From: Plecoglossus altivelis
Taxonomy: Eukaryota > Chordata > Actinopteri > Osmeriformes > Plecoglossidae
NCBI GenBank assembly: GCA_036571765.1
Contig: BROE01000013.1
Span: 4,120,912-4,184,911 of the forward strand
Direction of reading: 5' to 3'
Length of the DNA: 64,000 nucleotides
In this document: positions 37,500-50,640 of the stretch, one piece after another
How the letters are laid out: each line of letters opens with the position of its first letter
Numbering within the stretch: the first letter of the stretch is position 1
Program-made: the position numbers and the translations under genes
Notes under the pieces: generated by a model
Told to the model about the DNA's origin: nothing
What the model saw: only the letters and a program-made list of their open reading frames with translations
Database searches by the model: none

Positions 37500-39713
37500 G
37501 AACTTGTCAATAGGCAAACCTGACACAGTCATGCACAAAACATCATAATGACATTGAGCAGAGACTCAAGCTGTTCTGCTCCTTATGTAAACTCGGTCAG
37601 ATATTAATCTACCACCTGTAGGTAACACAGTCGATACATCTGCAACACTCCTCCCTCTTCGGGGTAAACAAAGGTACATACCAAAGCTTTTACTCCGCTC
37701 ATCACTGCAGATGTTTTTGTTAGGGTGGCATTTTCTAATAAACATGTTCTGATAATAATGACGCTATCCTGCCTCACATGTGATTTCCCAATGATTTACA
37801 CCTAGACCGTGACCCTGATAACTAGCGCACAATAGTATGGAGCTTTTCAGTGCTCTTATTGCTTGGGTAAACCCTTGCAGTCCAAGGCCATCTTGGCTGA
37901 GCCCAGGAAGCAAAGATAGCAGAGCGATGAGGAGGAGGAGGAGGGGGGGGGGCGAGGGACTGACTGATAACGCTTAGAGGTAGAGGAAGGAAGGCTAGAA
38001 GGAGGGCATGGAGGAGTAAATCACGAGCTGGATCGCAGGCACAAGCCTGTTTCGTGCCCACTAGTAACCGGCGGTAACAGTTGTACCTTCTTTCATGTTG
38101 AGATTTATTTGGATGGCAGCAGGGGATTGAGACTGCAGGACTGGCCTGTGAGAATGACCTCTGACCCCCTCGGCTTAGCAGAGCTGCTAAGGATCCTGTG
38201 GAATACCCAGAAGGCCTCACACCACCAGTGTGTCTGGGACCACGGTGTCAGATTGCTTAGAGGGTTTTTTTTTCCAAATGCATTTTTCAAAAGGGGAAAA
38301 TCAATAAGGAGAAGTAAGGAGCAGTCAAGGAACATGGGCCTGTGATATTTACTATGCTTTAATTTCCGAAGGGCACAATGTGTTCTGGGCACTTTCTGAA
38401 GATGTGGCTGTGAAAAGGGGAGGGTACTTGTGTGTGTGTGGAGGGGGGGGAACTATTGATATAAAAAAATATTTGGTCATTTTCTATTGTTTACACTTCT
38501 GTCCAAAATGTAGTTGTTTTGGTGAAAAAAGATATTTAGTAATTTTCTATTGTTCACACTTGTCTCCATAATTTCTTTATTTCGGTGCATTATTTTGTCT
38601 GACACACGACTGCAATCACCAATAGTTGAATCGCAGGATTTAAAAAAACAAACATTTTTTGTCTAAGATGCCACCAATAACATTCTTGTATTGTCTGTGC
38701 ATTGGGTGAATTCTGGCACAATGCCTCTATCATGTCGTGGTTCTGCGCTCTTGTATCGAGGCTAGTCTGAGCAGTGTATCTTAAATTCGCATGCACAAGA
38801 TGCGTAGCATACACACCTCATGTTGAGCCAAACAAAAGCTTTTATTGAGGTAAGTTGAGTCACGTCCATATCGTTCAGAGGTGTAGACTGCTGCTCCTCA
38901 TCTCCCTAGGAGTAATTCATCGCCCCGCCTGGTCCTCCACTCGGCGAGTTCCCTCAATTGTCTGCTCCCAAGTCCTGCCCCCAGAGGTTTTGACGGTACC
39001 TCTACTCCCTCCCATCTTCTCCCAGAAAAAGAACCCCACTTTCTCCCAGCTGCCAATCTCCCCATATCCCGCAAGTTTACCCCCAGCCTCTGTGCCCGAA
39101 GCGACCACTTACTATTCCTGTCTCCCTGTGTTCTGAACAGCTCTTATTCTCTCAAGATCAGAATAGGACGCTCAAAGCCCTCACTCACGCTGACTTATGA
39201 GATTAGATGCCTTATGCTGACCCCTTCTGCTCTTATCAGAGGTCTCGTGGAGACCTATTCAGTGCTCCAGCTCTCTCCCTCAACTGCGTCATGGCCCGAT
39301 AGTCAAGCCTGAAGGGCACCTTACTCAGAATCTTCCACCCCTCCTTCCCTCCCGTCTCTCCGTTACCTCGCCTGTCTTCTCTTCTCTCCTCTCTCTCTCT
39401 CTCTCTCTGGAGTCTCTTCCGTTTTTTCCTGTCTAGGGTACCATTGGTGCCCGCCTTATCCCCCTCCAGTGACGATGACCCCTGACCCCCCAGAGTGGAG
39501 ACAGACGAGAGAGGTGACGAGAGAGAGATAGATGTTTGGACCTGACTTGATGAGGAGAGAGAGACGCTGAGAGAGAGCCAAGGAGAGAGAAGATGGGGAT
39601 GGGGGCGAGCCTGGTTAGCCCTACTCACCTCCAGCCTCAGAGAGACGCTGCTGACTGCCAATTGTACGCGTTGGAAGGGCTCCTGGCTGTGTTGGGGGGT
39701 GGCCCAGCCATAC
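37500..39713. other. Intergenic DNA
   Basis: Mostly unique. It includes an imperfect 62-bp tandem dimer at about 38464-38587 and a (CT)n run at about 39389-39411. No gene recognised. Confidence 0.35.
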
Positions 39714-39816
39714 NNNNNNNNNNNNNNNNNNNNNNNNNNNNNNNNNNNNNNNNNNNNNNNNNNNNNNNNNNNNNNNNNNNNNNNNNNNNNNNNNNNNNNN
39801 NNNNNNNNNNNNNNNN
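39714..39816. other. Assembly gap (Ns)
   Basis: A run of 103 unknown bases. Sequence on the right is G-rich and leads, after about 100 bases, into a 12-bp tandem repeat. The gap may therefore be unresolved low-complexity DNA. Confidence 0.99.
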
Positions 39817-39917
39817 AGGGGGAGGGGAATTACCAGCAAGAGAGAGGCTGAGGCACTGAGTTGGGGTGGCAGCCTCTAGATGCAGCCTGGGGAGGCCTCA
39901 GGCTTCTGTCACTGTCT

Positions 39918-40335
39918 TAACACAGCAGCTAACAGAGCAGCTAACAGAGCATCTAACAGAGCAGCTAACAGAGAAGCTAACAGAGAAGCTAACAGAGCAT
40001 CTAACAGAGCATCTAACAGAGCAGCTAACAGAGTATCTAACAGAGCATCTAACAGAGCAGCTAACAGAGAAGCTAACAGAGCAGCTAACAGAGAAGCTAA
40101 CAGAGAAGCTAACAGAGCAGCTAACAGAGTATCTAACAGAGAAGCTAACAGAGCAGCTAACAGAGAAGCTAACAGAGAAGCTAACAGAGAAGCTAACAGA
40201 GAAGCTAACAGAGAAGCTAACAGAGCAGCTAACAGAGTATCTAACAGAACAGCGCAACTAACAGTACAGCGCAGCTAACAGAACAGCACAGCTAACAGAA
40301 CAGCGCAGCTAACAGAACAGCGCAGCTAACACCAG
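39918..40335. repeat. 12-bp minisatellite (CAGCTAACAGAG)
   Basis: About 33 units of CAGCTAACAGAG with AAG, CAT and TAT variants, then a few diverged 17-bp units with AACAGCG. Because 12 is a multiple of three, frames stay open (LTEQLTEK, NREANRAA, SVSCSVSF) without being genes. Confidence 0.93.
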
Positions 40336-40339
40336 GCAC

Positions 40340-42755
40340 CGGGCCAGGAACCGTCTGAAAACAAAGACGGAGAGGAGGACTAGGTAGAGCGGGCGGAGCA
40401 GAGAGGTGGAGGAAGGCAGGGCCCATGTCTGTGTTTGTGGAGGATTAGCAAAAAGTGAACTGTGTCCTAACATGACTAGGATTAGCTGCCGTATGGGATT
40501 TGGTCAGACGTGCTGCTGTTATGCTGTTTCACATTCTGTCGTACACCTGATTTAGGATTTATTTGGGTTTTTTTGTTCAGGATTGAACAAAGTTCTTTTC
40601 GATTTTACAGACGTTTTTGACGACAGAAGTCATCACATGCACAAAGACACCCAGTAAAGACACACAAAGACACACTGCACACACACACACACACACAGAT
40701 ACCCAAGACTCAGGAGAGGTTGACCTCCTCCACAAGATAATGACAGCGGAGAACCTGTCCTGGTCTCCCTATCAGCTCTGACATCACACTCTGACAACAC
40801 ACTCTGACAACACACCACTTCAAAGACCTTGCTTTTGATGCTAACCATCAATATGCATTTCATCCTGCACCCTTTCCCTCTCCAACATTCCTCCCTCGCT
40901 CCCCTCCTCAGCTGGTAATTGCCTTCAAAGTCAATTAGCGCAAATCATTTGCGACCGTCCGTGTGGTAAAGACCTATCGTTGACACCCGGACGAGTTGAC
41001 AGTGGACGGCGTCCTGGAGGTCACATGTGTTTGCTCAGTGATTCTCATTTTTATTTAAGCCCCTTGCATTCTACGCTCGCTCAAATACGCTATCAGTATA
41101 ACCCATGTCAGCTCTTACACATTAATCTCCAAATATGGTGTAGGGCTTTTGAAATGCATTTTCGGGGGGCGCATCAAGCTCACAGGGCATGCGGCATTTA
41201 CATGGGGTACTGGTAAGTATGTTTACTTAATTTGTTGGACTGTGTGTTGCAGGTTTGCATCCGCTGCCTAAGCTGATGTTTGGCTAATGCTGCCAGGGTC
41301 ATTTCACCCTGGTGCCTGCCTGCATCCCCTTCGGAAAATACATGTTTTACTCCGAGAGACAGATCAAAGGAGAGGAGCTGGGATCAAAGACCAGCATCAC
41401 GGCACTTTGGTCACATCTGTGTTGTTTACATGAATGCTAAAGGCACTTATATATCAAATATGACCAACTTTGAAAAATATATGTGTTGTATCAAAGTATT
41501 TTGATGTCACTTTTGAAGTACATCAATGCATCGGGGGATAATTTAGAAATTTCACATTAACAATTTTGTAAGCCTTTAACAAGATTGGAGAACGGAGCCA
41601 GGATGGTCCATGAATCTGTTTGCATCTTCAACCCTTTTCAAATTTGGCGATGTTCACGGTGTCGTCCACAATCCCTGTAGGTGTCTACAGAGCCTAACCC
41701 TCTCTCTCTCTCCACATCCTCTCACTCTCTACAGAATGATCAAACAGCAACTCTTCTGAAAAAATAACAACTATTAAGAGAAAAAAAATATGAGCACGTG
41801 ATTTCGCCTCACATTAGCTAGTGTATTTCTCTCAAGTGTCTTGTCTATCTGGTGACCTCTGATATTGCCTGTTGGTAATCTGCCCTAACAGGGGTAGGAG
41901 ACAGGAGGGGAGGGTAGGGGGGGGGGCTTCAGTGACCTGTGAGCCCGCCTGCTGTTGGGCTGGGGGCTAACCCCCCCCGCCCCCCCCCGCGCCCTCCCGC
42001 GCCCCTCTCTAACTGGATTATAGAGTCCCCCCTCAACCCCACCCCCACCCCCACCCATGCAGGTCTGCCTGAGTCCTCCAACATCATTAGGGGGTCGGGC
42101 TGGTCTCGGAGCATGACTAAAACACCAGACCCTCTCCCTCCACCTCCCTCCCCTAGCCATCCCCAAAGGTGGGGTGAGGGGTATTAAGGGGCAGGGGTGG
42201 GAGGGGGGAGGGAGGGCGGTGTCGAGGGGTTGTCAAGGGATGCAGAGGGATCCGCGTTTTCGTGCTCTCTCCTTCCTTTCTTCCTCTCTCTCCCCTGTCC
42301 CTGCTCTCCTCCCAGCCAGTGACCCCTGACAGAGAGGTATGTGGAAAGATAAGTGAGTCTGGAGGAATGTGAGGTTTGGGGTTGATCTGGTCTGTCTGTT
42401 ACCCAGGTCACAACTGGACTGAACACAAAGATCTCCCGGCCCCTTCCTGGCCCAAGGCTCCAGGCTATCCAACAACTGCTGAAGAGATTGGCCCTCTGCA
42501 GAGGACCCTCCCAGCTCCTCATCTCCCAGAGTAGCTAAGATGCTGCAAGGTGTGTGACACAGAGGTGAATTAATCCCCTCAACGGTTTGTTGTAGGCAGG
42601 AAGCATCTTTTGTTCATTCATATTCATTTATGCTTCTTGTGTTGTTTTGTATGAAAATGAATGCAATGCGCCTTTGCCTCTTGACCTGGATGGAAAGCGA
42701 GAGACTAAGCTGTGTATTCATGTTTGAAATCCATCTTACAGTAAAAGTAGTTATC
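40340..42755. other. Intergenic DNA
   Basis: Mainly unique, with a short CA run at about 40680-40698 and C/G-rich tracts at 41905-42060. No gene recognised. Confidence 0.35.
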
Positions 42756-42759
42756 TGAC

Positions 42760-43060
42760 TAGAGAGAGAGACTAGGGAGACCAAGAGAAAAGAGAGAGAG
42801 AGAAAGATACTGGAGAGAGAAAGAGGGAGAGAGAGAAAAAGAGAAAGGAGAGACTGGATAGACAGAGGAAGAGAGACAGAGAGAGAGCGTGAGAGAAAAA
42901 GAGAAAAGGAGAGAGAGAAAGGAGAGACTGGAGAGACAGAGGAAGAGAGACAGAGAGAGAGAGAGCGTGAGAGAAAAAGAGAAAAGGAGAGAAAGGAGAG
43001 ACTGGAGAGACAGAGGAAGAGAGACAGACTACATGGAGAGAGATAGGGGGTGAGAGAGAG
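42760..43060. repeat. Polypurine GA tract with internal duplication of about 90 bp
   Basis: GAGAAAAAGAGAAAAGGAGA then GAGACTGGAGAGACAGAGGA recurs two to three times. Confidence 0.85.
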
Positions 43061-43539
43061 AAAAGGCAGGGGTCATGACATGTAAAGTGATGCATTCTTA
43101 GCATCTGCAGACCAGACAGATGAAGACAAGATCCAAGAGAAAGAAGAATCACAACGTTCTACCTAGATTTCGCCTGAATAAAATCAAATAAAAAAACATC
43201 CAGCCATAGATATAACCTTACAAAGGGTATTGGGCAGTCAAACATAAAAAGTTATTCCTTTGTGAGATGTGATTACAGGGAATCCTTCCGTGGAGAGAGA
43301 GACAGTCGGCATAGAAAGACATTAAAACCGAGCACCACGTACAAGCGTAACGAAGTGAGTGTAAGAGAAAACAGACAGCGATCTAAAAGGCCCCATGTAT
43401 ATTTTACAACTCGAAACCCGGTGTATGAGGGCGAAGGCATTGAGCTCAGTTCACTTCAGCAGGCAGGTCAGAGCTTCAAGGTCCTGAGTACTCTGACTGA
43501 CAGTTTGCTCTCGCAGGCCTGAGCGGCCTGAGTATTTCG

Positions 43540-43715
43540 AGTGTAAACTGGCGTTGGTCTATGTGTGTCGGAGCCGTCGTGGCGGGAGCGGTGCTGGACG
43601 AGAACAGCAGCAGATGCAGGCTGACACCCTGACGCCCCGGAGCAAACGCACAACGAGCGCAAACTCCTGCTCACACAACCGGAAGAGGTGACAAAACAGA
43701 TCAGGTAACGTTGCT
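43540..43715 (+). other. CpG-rich patch with a possible splice donor
   Basis: A CpG-richer segment with CCGGAAGAGG (ETS-like) ends at CAG|GTAACG (43704-43712). It could be a non-coding first exon, perhaps of HDGFL3 or a lncRNA. No coding frame supports it. Confidence 0.2.
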
Positions 43716-43719
43716 TTTT

Positions 43720-44930
43720 CGGGCGGGTTCCCTTCCCTCTCCCTCTGCCTCCCTCCCTCTCCCTCTGACGAATGATACATTTACATCAGACGTCCGTAGT
43801 CATCGCAGGTGACAGGCGGAGAAATCGTTTAATAGGAGGGAGGTGACACTTACTGGTCCAGCAGATGTCAACCGCTGCTGGTGTTTTCTGTGTCCAACAA
43901 GGAAACGTCTGGGAGACTGCATCTCCAGTCTCTTTCTTTTCAACGACAATTAATATAATTACACTTATATCGGAATTATACATTTATGTCTGGGGAAATG
44001 AATGGTAGTTTTTGCAAACTGTGCTCTTTACTACAGCGCCAGCCTCGTTATATTCAGTAGAGGCAATTAAAATAATTTCTAATCTTTGAATGTCCGTTGA
44101 ATAGAATTACATTTAAATTCCCTAACCAGTCTGTTGTTGCAAGGTATCGTCATTGTCCTTGGTTCGTCGTGCGAAAGCCAGGTTCTGAACTGGGAAACTA
44201 CTCAAAAGTGAAACCCTGAACTAACACATTATTCCGGCGAGAAATTCGGGAATTTTTTTTAAACTTGTGACAATGATTTGCATGAAAAAAGACCACCATT
44301 GACTTAAAATAAATGCCAACCATAATGTTTCCTTGCTTAAAAAAATAATATTTGGCCTTTTTAACTACCTATGGCATTAGCTCACGCATTCTTTATTCTC
44401 TGTGAGTAGACGTCCTTGGATAGTGTACGGAAGGTATTCAGGGCTGAGTCTTTGGGGTGCCTAGATGAGAGAGGTGGGGGGAGATTTCCAGTCCAGTCAT
44501 TAATTCAGCAGGCATCTCCCGATTTGACATCACAACCCAGTTCACAAGCACAGAACCTCCTTAGCTGTTTCACTTGGTGACATTACGCTGAAATATTAAA
44601 CACTCGGCCACATCTGCTTTTTTTATGCATTGAAGCCTATTTTGTGTAGTGCTTAGGAATATTAAAGTATAATTTATATTTCAGGAGTTTGACACCTTGA
44701 CATTTTGGCACCTCTGTTTTGAATTTCAGCATGCGGTTTGACATGTTTGTATTAATAACATTGTGATCTCAGAGGGCTCTGGCCCCAGGCTACTTGAACA
44801 AGACTACTAAAGAAAGGATTTCAAAAGGAATTCTTGAGTAGCCTAGGGACTCGTCAAAATCAGCCCTGATACTTTTGCCCTGATAAAAATCCATTACACA
44901 CATACGTACAAATGTGGGGGGATGGTGGTT
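43720..44930. other. Unique AT-rich intergenic DNA
   Basis: No recognised gene or repeat family. Confidence 0.35.
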
Positions 44931-44939
44931 AGCAACGTG

Positions 44940-44985
44940 TGTATGTGTGTGTGTGTATGTGTGTGTGTGTGCGTGTGTGTGAGGG
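44940..44985. repeat. (GT)n microsatellite
   Basis: GT run with TATG interruptions. Confidence 0.85.
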
Positions 44986-44989
44986 AGAG

Positions 44990-46670
44990 AAAGAGAAACT
45001 AAAGTCAGAGAGTGTTTTTTCCAGAAAAATCTTTGATTCGTTTCAGATGGACGGCGGTGAGAACGGCATCAATGGGCTGGAAGGCTAGTGCGGACCTCGC
45101 CTGGTGTCGTCCTCTCTCACGGTTGAATCATTTCGCCTCCCAACTCGCAACATCTGTTTATCCATTCTGGTGTCTCAACTCCTCCATCTTGTGTCCTCCT
45201 CTCACCGCTGTGACCCTGCTCTCTGCTGCAGAACCCTCTCTCCTCCCCCTCTCCCGCCTTTTTCTCCGTGACACCGAGATCAAGACCGGTCTCTCTCTCT
45301 CTCTTTCTGGATCTCTGGTGTTCGGGTACATCACACAACGCCTGTAGCCTCAGGTTGAGCTCCATAAAGCATGTTTGAATGACTCCAGGTTCCACTCTAG
45401 TCTTTAGTCTGTCACTCTCCCACTACCCAGTCTTTATCCCTCCATCACTACTCCTCTTTACTGGCAGGGAGCTGTGCTACACGGAAGCTGCTAACTAATT
45501 GGATCGGAAAAATGAAACAGTAGAATTCGAATGTGATTAGTATCAGACAGCAGGTAACACAACACATACAAGCACAGGGAAGTGCAGTCAAATACTGTGT
45601 CATTATCTCCCGCAGCCCTGGAGTCTAGTACAGTGAAGACATCGATTCCATCTAATGGAATCTAGTTGAAGGGAACCACCACACACGGCTGGTGTGAGGC
45701 CACAAGCGGCCAGGACAGGGTGTCAAGTAATGGATGTCCCCCGTCTGTTGGAAAGGAAACTGAATGAAAACAAATGGAGAGCACCAACAATATTAACTGG
45801 GATGTATATATATATATATAAAAAATGGCTTCCATGAACTTGCAGAGAATGTGATTAACAATGTGTTTCTGACAGCTTCAACTGTAGGAGCTGATGGAGA
45901 AACGTACAGTGAATGTGTGTTTGAATCTCCAGGAGGGGGGAATTTAATTCAAGCCTTGTTTTCCGTTCAAATTTGTACCAATTCTACAGTGGATTTAGGA
46001 TGAACAGGGTACCTCAGGTCCGTATTTGTCTCTGTCATAAAGAAGCCGTCAGATTCAAACATCCACATGGAATTTTGAGTTGTGATTGTTCTGTCACATG
46101 CATCACTTTTGATCTTTCCCTTCTTTAAGAGTCCGGATGATCTGTTTGGTCTGGCTACTCAGACCACTCTCTTGGCTCCCCTCTCTCCCCTCTCTCCCCT
46201 CTCTCCCCTCTCTCCCCCCTCTCGACTCCCCTCCAGTGCTGCTCTGTTACTCCCCCCTTGGTAGTCTCGTGGTTAGCTTGTCTCAACTGTGTAGCATCAC
46301 AAGAGTCGCCGTAGCTGTGCCGTGGTTACATTATTCATGCTTTACAAATCCCTGCTATTCCTTCACCCTCATGTGATAAGAGTGTGCGTTGCTCAATGAG
46401 CATCAGTCCAGGAAACGACGTGGTGGGATTGTCTCTGGATTACAGCTGTCTGCTGCCCTTTCTGTTTTCAGTCTGGGAGAAATATTCCTTTCAACTCCTT
46501 ATTGGTGTATCAGAAAGAAGATTGCAACATTGGGGGGATTTTTGAGCGGAATGACAATGTGAACATTGACACATAGAACAGATTTATGACGGTGCATCAT
46601 AATGCGGATGTATGTCAGAAATGCAAGAACTAGGATTCGCTTTGAATTGATACTTGCAACGTCTCTACCC
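44990..46670. other. Unique intergenic DNA
   Basis: Contains a TATATATA run at about 45805-45820 and a short CTCTCCC repeat at 46178-46225. No gene recognised. Confidence 0.35.
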
Positions 46671-46674
46671 AAGT

Positions 46675-46875
46675 CCTGCATATGTATCCATGACTGGTCA
46701 CCTCCATCCATGACTGGTCATCTCCACCCTAGCCTGTCACCAGCATTTATTGACCACTTCCACAACAGTCTGTTACCTTCACCCCTTTACAGTCACCTCC
46801 ACCTAAGACTGTCACCTCCACCCAAGATGGTCACCTCCACCCATGACTGGTCACCTCCACCTCAGCCTGACCACG
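46675..46875. repeat. GTCACCTCCACCCATGACTG-type diverged repeat
   Basis: About nine diverged units of around 20 bp sharing GGTCACCTCCACC. Confidence 0.75.
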
Positions 46876-46879
46876 CTGC

Positions 46880-49714
46880 ACTTCCGAGCCAGTCCTACCA
46901 GTCACAGGGGTTGTGTATAGAGAACATAGATTGGTTTAATTGAATTTCCAGTGTCCTCCAGTCCAAGGCACCAGGGTATACATAATTCCCTTATCCACAT
47001 CAATGCAGGCCCTCTGCTGGGCTCAGTGAAGGGCTGTGGACCTGCTGTTAGCTGGCAGGATCTGCCACAATCAATTACACAAGCCTTGTTAAATAGACCC
47101 TCTGATTTCCTGCCACCCTCCCTCACACTGGCGGAGGAGGGTTACAGACAGAAGCAGTGAAACATGTAAGTCTCTTGGATCACTGTTCAGCCAAAGCACA
47201 GTTTACAGTCTAGGTTGTCTCAGAGGCCCCTGGTCCTAAACGGTGTGGCTAGAGAGCCTGTCTATGAGAAGGCTGGGTCCACAGTTAGCAGGGATCTTGT
47301 GATTAGGGCTATCAGTAGAATGGCTGAGTGCATTCTCTCACACTAACCACACAACCACACTACCTACCCAGTGGGGGGTGGGAGGATGGAGTGTGGGGGG
47401 GGGGGGTGGCTTCTATCTGGCACGCTCAGCCCTCCACACACTTATATGCAACACCACTCAAGCACACACACACACACACACACAAGCACAATTACATGCA
47501 CGCATTACCTAAAATAAATGTGCTTTTGTATTGTGATGGATCATGTTTCATTTGAAATTGTACGACATATTTGTTAAATATATGAATGTACCAATATTGC
47601 TTTCCCCTATAATTTCCCTTTCAATAAATCTTTGTATTCCTATCTGAAAAAGGTTTTATAGAAATAATTATATGCTATTTTTATAATATGGCAATATCAA
47701 GGATTATATCAAATTTAAAATTATTTAAAATGATTTTAACTTCATATAATCATTTTACATTGTCAAGATAAAAGGTACATTTAAATACTAGTCTTACAAA
47801 TACTCTCCGACTCCAACTGCAGTCAATGATCACTGACTAAATGTATTAATTTCACACTGACTTCAACTGTCTAAAATAATCACTGACTAACTGTAATAAA
47901 AAACTGTCTGGTTTTAACTGTATCAAAAAATGTATCAGATCACACATATTAATAATAATAGTCATACAAAACACATAGTCATTTAGTAAGGTTGTCTTTT
48001 AATGATGGTGTTAAAGCTGTCAATGATTGAATTATCTGTTGCCGTTTCAAATCTTAATTGATTGCATATTGTAATGTGATTTTGTGCAAAAAAACATGAA
48101 AGAAGTGTATCTTCCCCTTTGCTCTCAGGCTTACCAACTAAAATCATATTGGATTTCCTAAGTGTTTTAAAACACTTTCTGACACACTTATTTGCTGACA
48201 GTCTTTTCATTCGCCTGTTTTCACTCTCAAAAAAAGGATCTTTTGTGAATCTGTTAATACAAAAATACATCTTTGCTGCAGTTCCTAAAAGCGGCCGCTT
48301 TTTCTGACACCTTCTCAGCTCTCGTATTTAAGATGATTTTCTCTTTTGTGGCTGGCTGTATTGAGGCAGGTTTAAGTGCCTTGGCGAAGCTCCTCTTCAT
48401 TGATGTCTTCTACTCTCTCCTCTGGCCTCTCCCTCGTCTTCACTGCTGCATGAAAAAAAAGATGTCACTGTAAACTCCGACCCCCTCCAGGTCCACATCC
48501 ACTCTCCGTCAGGAAACACATGCCTGAACAATTAACTCTCGCACTGCCATCAATTTAGCCTTGGAGGAAGAAAGAACCGAGTCAGCCAGGTTCAAGAAAA
48601 AGAATAAGAAAAAGCAGCAGGGAGGTTTTTTTTGAAGAGAAACCAGTTTTCTTTCCCCTTCCCGCTGTACCTGTCACCAGGCTGATGGAGAGATGCTCTC
48701 AAGGGTTCTCCATTCATTCAGCCGCGGCCTCCTAACTGCACAGCCGACAATGGCGCGGGCGCATGGGGGTTGTGTTTATCCTTAAATCCAGGGCCGTTAA
48801 GTTCGACCAGTGTCATGACGAACGTCTGCGGCAGGTACGTGTGTTTGCCAAACTTCCAGGGAGGAGAGGAGCTGCCGGAGAGTATTGATCTCAGTCACGC
48901 ATCAGTAAGTGGTCAGCATGACTCCCATGGCGGCGTGACCCGCCCTGTTTGAAGCGGCGCCCCTGTGTGAGCTCACTCCCCCCCCTCCCCTCCCCTCCCC
49001 CACCCCCCACCTCCCGCCCCCCCGTAGAGACCCTATTAGGGGCTTGGAGGGCCACGGTCCTGCTTTTTAAAGTTTTCAAGGAAAACTGACAACACCAAAC
49101 ATCGTTAACAGTCCTGCAGCAGCCGATGCCGGCTGAGGAAGAACTCTAAAAGCACGAAACAAGAATCTCCAGCTTTTAGATTGAAAGAGGCCTGTGTTTT
49201 TCTTTGAGGGGAACATTTATATCAAGTACATCCTTCTATACCACACCTGTCATGCTGCTACCGTGGAGACAAAGAAGGAGGCTGGGAGATACAGTGTGTT
49301 GTTTGCTTCGCCTCTCCTTTGATCTAGGGGCGCTGGTGGGCTGGTCCCAAGGTCAAGGGGAGTCAGATCACCGGAGAGGACTACTGACAAGCAGCGTCAG
49401 GGAGGCCTCGCCCCCTTTTTTCTCTCTTCCACCAGCCCCCCTCTTTCACCTTGATTCCGGGGATGAGTGGAGAACCCTGCCTGCCAATTAGTGCCAATCA
49501 GGCCAGCCGTGAGCTGAGGTGTCAGCCGCCAGGCGGAGGGTCTGGGACTGGGACCACCTGGCTCCGGCTCACATCTGGCCTTCATGCCCACCTTCCCCCT
49601 TCCTACCCTCCCGACAGAACCAGGACTCTCTCCCACATCTGACAGGACCGGGCCCAAAATGCACTTAGATCCCCAGAACCACACCGGAGTCTACATCGCG
49701 TACACTGGTTTATT
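46880..49714. other. Intergenic DNA
   Basis: Includes a CA run at 47463-47484, a G run at about 47395-47408 and a long AT-rich section (47500-48300). One minus-strand open frame of 95 codons (48270-47983) lies in it without recognisable domains. No gene is called. Confidence 0.35.
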
Positions 49715-50640
49715 TATGCGTGTGGATGCATGTGTCAGTGTGTGGATGTGTGTATCAGCATGTGTCTCAGCGTGTGGATGTGTGTCAGTGTGTGGATGTG
49801 TGTCAGTGTGTGGATGTGTGTATCCGTGTGTGGATGTGTGTCAGTGTGTGGACGTGTGTATCAGCGTGTGTATTAGCGTGTGTATCAGTGTGTGGATGTG
49901 TATCAGCATGTGGATGTGTGTATCAGTGTGTATATCAGCGGGTTGGTGTGTTAGTGTGTGGATGTGTGTCAGTGTGTGGTTGCGTGTATCAGCATGTGGA
50001 TGTGTGTATCAGTGTGTATATCAGCATGTGGATGTGTGTATCAGTGTGTATATCAGTGTGTGGTTGTGTGTATCAGTGTGTATATCAGCGTGTGGTTGTG
50101 TGTATCAGCGTGTGGTTGTGTGTATCAGTGTGTGGTTGTGTGTATCAGTGTGTGGATGTGTGTATCAGTGTGTATATCAGCGTGTGGTTGTGTGTATCAG
50201 TGTGTGGTTGTGTGTATCAGTGTGTGTATCAGCGTGTGGTTGTGTGTATCAGTGTGTGGTTGTGTGTATCAGTGTGTGTATCAGCGTGTGGTTGTGTGTA
50301 TCAGCGTGTGGTTGTGTGTATCAGTGTGTGTATCAGTGTGTGGATGTGTGTATCAGTGTGTATATCAGCGTGTGGTTGTGTGTATCAGTGTGTGTATCAG
50401 TGTGTGGTTGTGTGTATCAGTGTGTGTATCAGTGTGTGTATCAGTGTGTGTATCAGCGTGTGGTTGTGTGTATCAGTGTGTGGTTGTGTGTATCAGTGTG
50501 TGGTTGTGTGTATCAGTGTGTGGTTGTGTGTATCAGCGTGTGGTTGTGTGTATCAGCGTGTGGTTGTGTGTATCAGTGTGTGGTTGTGTGTATCAGCGTG
50601 TGGTTGTGTGTATCAGTGTGCGTATCAGTGTGTGTCTTTG
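49715..50640. repeat. 20-bp minisatellite (TGTGTATCAGTGTGTGGTTG)
   Basis: About 920 bases of TGTGTATCAGTGTGTGGTTG with TGGATG, AGCGTG and TATATC variants. Units alternate in a patchy higher-order pattern. All three plus frames are open (up to 374 codons of CVYQCV-like text), an artefact of composition. Confidence 0.93.

Noticed and set aside
39866..40278. LTEQLTEK and NREANRAA repeat proteins
   Set aside because: The unit is 12 bp, so any stop-free frame stays open. There is no start context, no homologue known to me and no unique flanking protein.
47983..48270. 95-codon minus-strand frame (KRLSANKCVRKCFKTLRKSN)
   Set aside because: Protein-like at first sight, but in AT-rich DNA, alone, without splice sites, recognisable domain or partner exons.
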